The position numbers and the translations under genes are program-made. Positions 7,093 to 13,769 of a DNA stretch of 34,984 nt are shown in pieces. The DNA comes from a virus. How positions within the stretch are numbered: position 1 is the first letter of the stretch; every line of letters starts with the position of its first letter. Location of the stretch: IMG/VR virus record IMGVR_UViG_3300044695_006119, positions 1 to 34,984 of that record; one strand, given 5' to 3'. The notes beneath the pieces were generated by a model that saw only the letters and a program-made list of their open reading frames with translations, did not search any database and was not told the origin of the DNA.

Positions 7093-7458
7093 TTACGCTG
7101 TTTGTTTTAAAAGTTTAAGGGCAATGATTTGTCCTTTTAAAAGTGGGCGGTAGTAAGCAGAAAAATTGCTTTTTTCGTGGCGATTTTTCCATAAATATCT
7201 AAAATATGAACTAATATGAAGGGTTACTGTTGTAAACGTTTCCTCTGTTACGTCGATTCTTGCCTGATAGCTAAAATCTTCCCCTTTGTATTTGCCCGTT
7301 AAAATAACGTCCGTTTTGTAGTATCCACCTTTAAATTGATCGCGGGACTTTTTTTTGTGAATATAAAACAAAGTTGCATTGCAAAGATTTATACTTACGG
7401 GTGTTTTGTGTTGGTAAATTTCTCCCGCTTCGGTGAAAGTAATTTGGGCTTTTAACAT
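7093..7458 (-). CDS. Hypothetical protein, 121 aa
   Basis: First gene after the promoter at 7510-7538. AAGGAAACC lies before the ATG. Alternating strands dominate (AQITFTEAG, VSINLCNATLFYIH, TVTLHISSYF), which suggests a small beta-sandwich or barrel. No family is recognised. The late operon starts on the opposite strand about 180 bp away. Confidence 0.65.
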   Translation of the reverse strand: MLKAQITFTEAGEIYQHKTPVSINLCNATLFYIHKKKSRDQFKGGYYKTDVILTGKYKGEDFSYQARIDVTEETFTTVTLHISSYFRYLWKNRHEKSNFSAYYRPLLKGQIIALKLLKQTA

Positions 7459-7509
7459 AGCTTGGTTTCCTTGTTAGTGTTGAACGCTTGTGTTGTTGTT
7501 GTTAAGATC

Positions 7510-7538
7510 ACAATACTGCAATAATTGCAGCCTGTCAA
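7510..7538 (-). promoter_or_regulatory. Promoter with perfect palindromic operator in spacer
   Basis: On the minus strand TTGACA, 17 nt, TATTGT. The spacer holds the perfect 15-bp palindrome CTGCAATAATTGCAG at 7516-7530 (7-bp arms, 1-bp centre). Bound protein here would block RNA polymerase, so this is a likely repressor operator. It drives 7458 and the genes after it. Confidence 0.75.
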
Positions 7539-7586
7539 CAAGAAAATGCAAGAAAATGAAAAAAAAATAGGAAAAAAAGAAAGGGC

Positions 7587-7616
7587 TTGATTTTATGGGG
7601 TTTTGTTGTCATACGT
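7587..7616 (+). promoter_or_regulatory. Candidate late promoter
   Basis: TTGATT followed after 16-18 nt by a poorly matched -10 (TCATAC/ATACGT). The GTCATACGTATACAAAAGGGAGG stretch resembles the -10 to ribosome-binding-site region of the promoter at 435-463. It lies just before terS and would start the late operon. The weak -10 may reflect dependence on an activator or antiterminator. Confidence 0.45.
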
Positions 7617-7635
7617 ATACAAAAGGGAGGATTTT

Positions 7636-8067
7636 ATGGATGATGATAAAAAGCCGACGAAAAGCAAAAAGAAGAAGCTAACACCTAAGCAAGAGAAATT
7701 TGCGAGAAACGTTGCAAGCGGAATGAAACAAGTAGACGCTTATAGAGACGCATACGATACACAAACCACAAATAAAAATTCCCAAAGAGTGAGAGCATAC
7801 GTAGAAAGCACTAAGAGTAACGTCGCTGATATGATAGCTGACCTCAAGGCAAGAGCCGAGCAAGGCGTTGTTTGGACCCGTGAGATGGCCATGACGGCAC
7901 TGTTGGACACATACAAGCTAGCTAGGGACCAAAACCATGCACAAGGTGCCACAGGGGCCTTAAAAGAGCTTAACGCGATGTATGGCTATAATGAAGCAAC
8001 AAAAATCAATATTGGTGGTCAGAAAGGCAACCCTATTATCATAGCACCGGATGAAAAGGACCTCTAA
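7636..8067 (+). CDS. terS: Terminase small subunit
   Basis: A 143-aa protein with a Lys-rich leader, then LTPKQEKFARNVASGMKQVD, the start of the Terminase_2 type DNA-binding helix-turn-helix, a long coiled region (residues 50-85) and a C-terminal part ending in the TerL-binding tail. It recognises the packaging site on concatemeric DNA and feeds the large subunit. ATG 7636 has GGGAGG 6 nt upstream; an in-frame ATG at 7603 lies within the promoter region. It overlaps terL as TAATG, the usual coupled arrangement. Confidence 0.85.
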   Translation: MDDDKKPTKSKKKKLTPKQEKFARNVASGMKQVDAYRDAYDTQTTNKNSQRVRAYVESTKSNVADMIADLKARAEQGVVWTREMAMTALLDTYKLARDQNHAQGATGALKELNAMYGYNEATKINIGGQKGNPIIIAPDEKDL

Positions 8068-10298
8068 TGCTTATCAAGTGGACCGATAAGCAAAAGGAAG
8101 CCTTAAAACTACTCAGTGGCGATGCAAAGCATGTCATGCTCTATGGTGGCTCACGTTCTGGTAAGACGTATCTCTTGACCCATGTGGTGTTTATCCGTGC
8201 TTTAAAGTATGACAAAACGCGTCACGCTATTATCAGACAGACACAGACAGCGGCTAGGCGTTCGTTATGGCTTGGCACCATTCAGGATGTGATCGCCAGT
8301 AGGTATCCTGAAGCCGATTTAAAGATCAACAAGACAGAGATGACAGTGACCTTTCCCAACGGGTCGATGATTGAGATTATGGGCGTGGATGAAGGCGCAA
8401 AGGAAAAGATGTTGGGGAATGAATACACCACCATATACTTTAATGAGTGCAGCGAGATGATGTTTAGCACTGTTTCCTTTATGTATTCACGGCTGAGCCA
8501 AAAGAGTGCAGCAAAAAACAAGTTTTTTTATGATCAGAATCCCCCGCATATCTCGCATTGGTCCTTTCCTATGTTTGTGCAAGGCATAAACTACTACAGC
8601 AAGGAAAAGCACGCTAACCCTGCCGATTATGTATCGCTTGTGCTAAACCCTGCCGATAACGTGCAGAACATATCCAGCGATTATATCCAGCAGCTTATGG
8701 AGAACATGAATGAACAGCAAAAACAACGGTTTATCTTTGGTCAGTTTGCAAGTGATCCAGACGAAAAGACAGTCTTTACCAACTGGACTATCAAGGCGTT
8801 TGATACTGATCCTGATGCTGTCTTTCAGTTTGGGTGTGACTTTGGCTTTAGTGTAGATCCCACGGTCCTGATACGCTGTTACCTCAAAGAGCGAACGTTA
8901 TACATAGACCAAGAGCTTGTTCTTAAGCAGTGTGAGACGATAGATATGCCTAAGATGTTCTTAAGCATACCAGAGAGCCAGAGGTATATCATCGTGGCGG
9001 ATTCATCACGTCCTGAGACGATATCGCATCTAAAGCGGCATGGATTCCCTAGGGTGATGCCAAGCCTCAAGGGCAAGAATAGCGTGATTGAGGGTATAGA
9101 GTTGCTGAAAGGATACAGGATTGTTGTGCATCCACGATGCGAAGAGACGATAAACGAATTGTCTTTCTATAGCTATGCCACGGATAAAGACAGTGGGAAG
9201 GTGTTGCCAGAGCTTGAGAAGAATCAGGCAGATCATTGTTTGATTGCCGGAACAATGGTGACAACAAAGGATGGTTTAAAACCCATTGAAACTATAACCA
9301 CGAATGATTTGGTGTTGACTCGTGAAGGATATAAGCCCGTGTTGTTTTCAGGGCGTACGGGTGTAAATCGTCGCGTGTTAAAGGTTGAGACAAGCGGTGG
9401 ATCGTTTACTTGCACGCCAAACCATGAAGTGTTTACGGCGAATAGGGGCTTTGTCCGTGCCGATGCTTTGTGTTATGATGATGACTTGCTTATTGATAGT
9501 GAGACATTGGAATGCCTGAAACGCTTGAATACAACGGGAAGACTTATAGACGATATCCAAACAGTACGCGCAGGAGTGACAGGGTTTACTTCAAGAGCGG
9601 GACAGTTTGGTTACACCGTCAAGTATGGATTGATGCAAATGGTGCAATCCCTGATGGGCATCACATCCACCATAGGGATGAAAACCCAGCCAACAATAGC
9701 TTGTGCAACCTTGAGTGCTTATCACCAGCCCAACACTTTAGCGAAGCCCACATTTGGGATGATGAAAGGCGTGCAAAGCAAAAAGAGCATTTACATAAAA
9801 TCAGGCATCTTACAAAGTCTTGGCACTCAAGTCCTGAAGGCATTGCAAAGCACCGTGAGATTGGTGCCATGGCTTACAAAAAGTATGTTCCTAAAGACAA
9901 GCACTGTGAGCATTGCCAAGTTGTGTTTACGCCAAGAAAAATCGGGGATGCAGACAAGTTTTGCTCTAACAGGTGCAAATCAGGGTGGAGACGGGACTCA
10001 GGGATTGATAATGTCCAGCGAAAATGCGAATGCTGCAATACGGCCTTTGTGTGCAACAAATACAGCAAACAAAAATTTTGTTCGTCAGCGTGTTCTAACC
10101 GTTACCGATGCGGGAATAGCGTCTGAGGTTTTTGATTTAACCATTCAAGATGCACATGAGTTTTTTGCAAACGGTGTTCTTGTTCACAATTGCATTGATG
10201 CGCTACGGTATGCCTGTGAGGGCTTTAAAAACCTAAGACGCGAAGAGCCTAGGCCTCTAAGGCTTGTGGATACGTTTGGCAACTGGAGCGCAGGTTAA
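8067..10298 (+). CDS. terL: Terminase large subunit interrupted by an intein (743 aa precursor, 425 aa mature)
   Basis: DNA-packaging motor. The ATPase domain carries Walker A GGSRSGKT (residues 27-34) and Walker B TTIYFNE (about 121-127; E127 catalytic). The RNase H-like nuclease domain carries the first Asp in FGCDFG (D258) and the second in VADSSRPE (D312). The third Asp motif is split: residues 389-390 (DH) are followed by a 318-residue intein and the chain resumes with CIDALRYA, whose Asp is D711 of the precursor and D393 after splicing. Mature length 425 is normal for the family. Without splicing the nuclease site would be broken, so phage viability should depend on intein activity. It is preceded by terS; a minus-strand gene overlaps its last three bases. 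Confidence 0.93.
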   Translation: MLIKWTDKQKEALKLLSGDAKHVMLYGGSRSGKTYLLTHVVFIRALKYDKTRHAIIRQTQTAARRSLWLGTIQDVIASRYPEADLKINKTEMTVTFPNGSMIEIMGVDEGAKEKMLGNEYTTIYFNECSEMMFSTVSFMYSRLSQKSAAKNKFFYDQNPPHISHWSFPMFVQGINYYSKEKHANPADYVSLVLNPADNVQNISSDYIQQLMENMNEQQKQRFIFGQFASDPDEKTVFTNWTIKAFDTDPDAVFQFGCDFGFSVDPTVLIRCYLKERTLYIDQELVLKQCETIDMPKMFLSIPESQRYIIVADSSRPETISHLKRHGFPRVMPSLKGKNSVIEGIELLKGYRIVVHPRCEETINELSFYSYATDKDSGKVLPELEKNQADHCLIAGTMVTTKDGLKPIETITTNDLVLTREGYKPVLFSGRTGVNRRVLKVETSGGSFTCTPNHEVFTANRGFVRADALCYDDDLLIDSETLECLKRLNTTGRLIDDIQTVRAGVTGFTSRAGQFGYTVKYGLMQMVQSLMGITSTIGMKTQPTIACATLSAYHQPNTLAKPTFGMMKGVQSKKSIYIKSGILQSLGTQVLKALQSTVRLVPWLTKSMFLKTSTVSIAKLCLRQEKSGMQTSFALTGANQGGDGTQGLIMSSENANAAIRPLCATNTANKNFVRQRVLTVTDAGIASEVFDLTIQDAHEFFANGVLVHNCIDALRYACEGFKNLRREEPRPLRLVDTFGNWSAG
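9237..10190 (+). mobile_element. Intein in terL with an out-of-frame nested homing endonuclease gene
   Basis: 318 residues from Cys1 to Asn318, followed by extein Cys. Block A is CLIAGTMVTTKDG. Block B holds the TPNH motif (T60, H63). Block F is EVFDLTIQDAHEFFANG (297-313). Block G is VLVHN with penultimate His317 and terminal Asn318. All residues needed for standard protein splicing are present. The splicing parts are residues 1 to about 91 and 297-318; the roughly 205 residues between them show no endonuclease motif in this frame and are rich in Ser/Thr/Leu/Gln. That segment coincides with the HNH gene in another frame (9512-10126). Boundaries follow from rejoining DH to CIDALRYA, a typical terminase sequence. 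Confidence 0.93.
9512..10126 (+). CDS. HNH homing endonuclease nested out of frame inside the terL intein
   Basis: A 204-aa protein in the -1 (+2) frame relative to terL. The N-terminal NGKTYRRYP... VYF / LHRQVWI segment and the HNH core GHHIHHRDENPANNSLCNLE...QH (residues 49-75; H53, H54, D56, N62, N66, H75) match the HNH_3-type homing nucleases of phages. Two zinc ribbons follow: C132/C135 with C151/C155, and C172/C175 with C190/C194. It has its own ATG with GTGAG 8 nt upstream, and TGA at 9500-9502 closes the frame just before, so internal initiation is the only evident route to expression. The stop is at the first codon of splicing block F. It would cut intein-less terL alleles and drive homing. 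Confidence in the domain is high; expression is inferred. Confidence 0.88.
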   Translation: MPETLEYNGKTYRRYPNSTRRSDRVYFKSGTVWLHRQVWIDANGAIPDGHHIHHRDENPANNSLCNLECLSPAQHFSEAHIWDDERRAKQKEHLHKIRHLTKSWHSSPEGIAKHREIGAMAYKKYVPKDKHCEHCQVVFTPRKIGDADKFCSNRCKSGWRRDSGIDNVQRKCECCNTAFVCNKYSKQKFCSSACSNRYRCGNSV

Positions 10299-10687
10299 AT
10301 CATGTCTAACAATAAGAGTAAGACCAGCAATTCGTCTTCTTCCTTGATGACAAAGTTTAGGTAAATCTTTAAGAGTATCTCTAGGGCTTTTGTTTCTTTT
10401 AAGAGTGATGGCCTGTCTATCTTGGCAATGTCTTGGGGTTTTTTGATTGAGACGTTAAACAGGGCGGAAAGCTGTTTTAGGTCTTGTTTGATCTTCTTTT
10501 TAGGGATTTGCTTTGTGATGATTTGTGTGACAATGGTGTCGATGTGGACTTTGTGTTTCTTTTGGTGTGCAGGAATGTATACATAGCCACCGCCGCCTAA
10601 CAGTTCCACGTCTTGCGTTGTGGTGGTGTTGGGTGTCCAGTAGTTGCCTGCCCAGTATGTTTTAGCCCAGTATCGGTTAGACCACAT
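10295..10687 (-). CDS. Minus-strand phage protein with N-terminal YW repeats, 130 aa
   Basis: The N-terminus repeats a RYW/TYW/NYW pattern (MWSNRYWAKTYWAGNYWTPN), a signature of small phage proteins often found near head genes. A Gly run (about residues 31-34), a Lys-rich helical part and an extremely hydrophobic Leu-rich end (LLVLLLLLDMI) follow. It is transcribed against the late operon and fills the whole gap between terL and the portal gene, overlapping the terL stop by 3 nt. I see no good ribosome binding site, so expression is uncertain. The conserved-looking N-terminus argues that it is real. The function is unknown. Confidence 0.6.
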   Translation of the reverse strand: MWSNRYWAKTYWAGNYWTPNTTTTQDVELLGGGGYVYIPAHQKKHKVHIDTIVTQIITKQIPKKKIKQDLKQLSALFNVSIKKPQDIAKIDRPSLLKETKALEILLKIYLNFVIKEEDELLVLLLLLDMI

Positions 10688-10693
10688 TTTTGT

Positions 10694-10721
10694 TTGACTT
10701 TAAGGTTTTTTTAACTATAGC
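10694..10721 (+). promoter_or_regulatory. Candidate promoter before the portal gene
   Basis: TTGACT, 16-nt spacer, TATAGC, 27 nt before the portal start. It would restart late transcription after the reversed gene. Confidence 0.5.
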
Positions 10722-10748
10722 CTATAAACAAAATAAAGGAAAAACTTT

Positions 10749-12902
10749 GTGAAAGACGAAGATTTAGTCCAAAAAATTAAGGATAAGTTTGACAGAGATC
10801 AAGGCTATTGGTCATCAATATACGATGAAGCCAAGCGTGATATGATGTTTTTGTCTGGTGAACCGGATGCGCAGTGGGTTGGTCTTAAGAAGCCCATAGG
10901 CACAGCACTTACCATTGACAGGCTTTCGTCTGTGGTGAATCAGATTGCGAATGACATACGCATGAACACGCCGGCGATTAAGGTGATTCCAGGGGACCGT
11001 GAATCTAGCGAGGATGTGGCGGAAATACTGTCTGGTTTGATTAAGAACATAGAATATGAATCCATGGCGGATTCTGTGTATGATTCTGCTGCTTTGTCGT
11101 CTGTGCGCTGTGGCATTGGCTTTATGCGTATTGAGACGGAATACGAAGATGATACGTCTTTTAATCAAAAGATATGCATAAAGAGGGTGGCTAACCCGCT
11201 GAGTGTTTATATTGATTGCACGTCTGTTGAGGCAGATGGGTCGGATATGAAGCATGCGACAATCTTGCAAGAGATATTGGTTTCAGATTTTAAAGAGGAT
11301 TATCCTGAGTTTGATCCTTCATCATTTAAAGAAGGCGGCATAGAGCGGCAATATAAAGACGAAGATAGTATTTTTATTGCCGAGCATTTTTATATTGAGA
11401 ATAAAAAGGAAGAGCTTGTATCGCCGGATGATGAAACGATGCGCCGTCCTGTTGTTAGGAAGGTGATTCACAGGGTATTGGTGTCTGGCAAGGATATTTT
11501 AGAAAAGACAACGTTTCCAGGGGATTATATTCCTGTTGTTCCTGTATTTGGGGAAGAGTATTGGGTTGAGGGCAAGCGGTATTTGGCAAGTGCCATTCGT
11601 CGGGCAAAGGACCCGCAAAGGATGTATAACTACTGGCGTTCTGTTGAAACGTCATTGCTGATGAAACAGCAAGTTGCCCCTACTATGGTGGCTGAGGGTC
11701 AAATTTCTGGCTTTGAAGACGAATGGAAAAACCCAAATTCTTTAGTTGTGCAATACAAGCTTTTGGATGCGACTGGAAATGCTTATCCTTCCCCGCAAAG
11801 ATTGCCACCGCCTCAGATACCTTCTGGCATTGTGAATGCTGCCTTAACGATGGCAGAGGACATTAAGGCCACAACGGGCATCTTTGATGCGTCTTTGGGG
11901 AATAAATCTAACGAGACCAGCGGTGTTGCGATTCAGAGACGGCAGCAAGAAGGTGACACGGCCACGTTTCACTTTGCTGATAACCTAACGAAAGCAATAT
12001 CTTACGCAGGAAGGGTGATTGTATCTGCTATTCCTAAAATTTACGACACGGCCCGTATTTTGAACGTTATGGACCTTGAGGGGAACGTTAAGAAGGTTGG
12101 GGTTAATGGTGAGATAACGGAAGACCAGCAAGAGGATGTTGACCTGACAAGGGGACGCTACACTGTGAAGGTGACAACGGGTCCATCCTTTACGACAAAG
12201 CGGCAAGAGTCGGCGGATTTCTTTGGAAAGATTGCGCAATCTCAGCCTGAGATGATGCAGATTGTTGGTGATTTGGTGTTTAAGTACATGGATTTACCAG
12301 GTGCGGAGGCTTTATCAGAAAGAATTAAGAAAACCATGGATCCGAGGCTTTTGGACGAAGAAAACGATCCCATGGCGGCGCAATATCAGCAGCAGATGGA
12401 AGCCATGCAGCAGCAGCTACAGGCGGCAGCGCAAGAAATGCAGGCTATGCAGCAGCAGCTTGATAACAAACAAGCTGACACGCAGATAAAGGCTCAGAGC
12501 GAACAAAACAAGGTTGAAATTGAAAGCGCAAAGTTGACGTTGCAGCAGTCTGAAATGGAAACAGATGCTCAGTTAAAACAGCAAGAACTTGAGATAAAGT
12601 TTAAAGAACTTGAGATTAAAGAACAGGAATTGATGATCCGTTTGGAAGAATTGCGGATGCAGAAAGAATTAAAAGAACTTGAGATTATGACGAATAACTT
12701 TAATGCCCAAAACCAAGAAGATGAGTCTGGTGAGATGGAAAAAGAGAATGAAAATGATAATGGATCAAGGGATTTAGAGCTTGCTCTTTTGCAGGGTAAC
12801 AGTGCCGCAATTCAGGGGATAACCAACCTGATGCAGAGCAAAAAGAACATCACGATCAACAGAGATGCCAACGGATTGATGGAATCCCTGACCGTTATGT
12901 AA
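10749..12902 (+). CDS. Portal protein (P22 gp1-like)
   Basis: 717 aa, close to the 725 aa of P22 gp1. The N-terminal third has the P22_portal pattern: the DRDQGYWSSIYDEAKRDMMF helix, then DRLSSVVNQIANDIRMNTP and the wing/stem regions. Residues 530-680 form a long Gln/Glu/Met/Lys-rich coiled coil, a barrel-like extension. The dodecameric ring at the capsid vertex is the channel for packaging and ejection. It starts at GTG, with AAAGGA 8 nt upstream. A basic/Asn-rich tail follows the coiled coil. Confidence 0.9.
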   Translation: MKDEDLVQKIKDKFDRDQGYWSSIYDEAKRDMMFLSGEPDAQWVGLKKPIGTALTIDRLSSVVNQIANDIRMNTPAIKVIPGDRESSEDVAEILSGLIKNIEYESMADSVYDSAALSSVRCGIGFMRIETEYEDDTSFNQKICIKRVANPLSVYIDCTSVEADGSDMKHATILQEILVSDFKEDYPEFDPSSFKEGGIERQYKDEDSIFIAEHFYIENKKEELVSPDDETMRRPVVRKVIHRVLVSGKDILEKTTFPGDYIPVVPVFGEEYWVEGKRYLASAIRRAKDPQRMYNYWRSVETSLLMKQQVAPTMVAEGQISGFEDEWKNPNSLVVQYKLLDATGNAYPSPQRLPPPQIPSGIVNAALTMAEDIKATTGIFDASLGNKSNETSGVAIQRRQQEGDTATFHFADNLTKAISYAGRVIVSAIPKIYDTARILNVMDLEGNVKKVGVNGEITEDQQEDVDLTRGRYTVKVTTGPSFTTKRQESADFFGKIAQSQPEMMQIVGDLVFKYMDLPGAEALSERIKKTMDPRLLDEENDPMAAQYQQQMEAMQQQLQAAAQEMQAMQQQLDNKQADTQIKAQSEQNKVEIESAKLTLQQSEMETDAQLKQQELEIKFKELEIKEQELMIRLEELRMQKELKELEIMTNNFNAQNQEDESGEMEKENENDNGSRDLELALLQGNSAAIQGITNLMQSKKNITINRDANGLMESLTVM

Positions 12903-12933
12903 AAGTGTATTGAAATTTTAAAAAAGGTGCTGT

Positions 12934-13758
12934 ATGAATGAAGAAAATGTCGTTGTAAATGAAGAGGAAGTTTCCTCTGATGTTGCAACAGATGAAGGCC
13001 AGATTGAAGAAAGTAAGGTTGAGAGTCCCGAGGTTCAGGAAGAAATTGCCGAGCCTGAAGATGATACGCCCTTTCCTAAGAAGGCTGTAAACGCTATTTC
13101 GAGGCGTGAAAAGAAGATCGAAAAACTGCGTGCGGAAAACGAGCAGCTTAAGGCTCAGTTGCAGCAGGTGCCCTCTAAAGAACAGGTTTCACAGGTAAAA
13201 GAACCTGAGGTTTCAAAATCTGATTCTGCTCCTAATCCTGATGATTATGAGACTTGGGATCAGTATCTTGAGGCTAAGGTTGAGCATAATGTGAAAACGG
13301 CTTTAGAGAAAAGAACATCGCAAGAAAAACAATCTGAGGTTTCTCGAAAAGAGCAAGAATACTTTAGCCAGAGAATTAAAGACTTTGGTGCGAGTGTTGA
13401 CAAGCATTCTGAGAGAATTTCTGATTTTGAGGTTATTGGTGATCGTATTGAAAAAGACGTTTTGCCTAATCTATCTGCGGATGTTCAAAAAGCCATTTTG
13501 GAATCAGAGGATGGGGCTTTGGCTCTTTACACTTTGATGAAGGAAGGTCGCATTGAGGATTTAGAGGACATGGACGGGCGAGAGGCCTTGAGATTTCTTG
13601 CTAAAGCTGAGGTGCGAGGTCAAAAATTTATTGAGAATTCAAGGAAAGTTTCTGCTGCTCCCAAGCCTATTCAGGCGGTTAAGGGCACGGGAACTTTTAA
13701 AAAAGACGTTTATGACATGACCCCTGATGAGATCAGGAAAAAATATAACCTTAGATAA
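12934..13758 (+). CDS. Scaffolding protein
   Basis: 274 aa, very acidic and helical: Glu/Val-rich residues 1-50, a coiled coil at about 55-75 (ISRREKKIEKLRAENEQLKA), further helices, and a short basic C-terminal end (TPDEIRKKYNLR) like the coat-binding HTH of P22 scaffold. Its position directly between portal and coat genes and its composition support the role. It directs procapsid assembly and is then released. No protease is visible nearby, as in P22. Confidence 0.8.
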   Translation: MNEENVVVNEEEVSSDVATDEGQIEESKVESPEVQEEIAEPEDDTPFPKKAVNAISRREKKIEKLRAENEQLKAQLQQVPSKEQVSQVKEPEVSKSDSAPNPDDYETWDQYLEAKVEHNVKTALEKRTSQEKQSEVSRKEQEYFSQRIKDFGASVDKHSERISDFEVIGDRIEKDVLPNLSADVQKAILESEDGALALYTLMKEGRIEDLEDMDGREALRFLAKAEVRGQKFIENSRKVSAAPKPIQAVKGTGTFKKDVYDMTPDEIRKKYNLR

Positions 13759-13769
13759 AGGAAAAACTG

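Noticed and set aside
9500-9512. Programmed frameshift from terL into the HNH gene
   Set aside because: A TGA in the HNH frame 9 nt before its ATG and no slippery site in between; internal initiation is simpler.
10302-10364. Plus-strand 20-codon frame (MSNNKSKTSNSSSSLMTKFR)
   Set aside because: Lies inside the reversed 130-aa gene, low complexity, poor ribosome binding site; could be real but unsupported.
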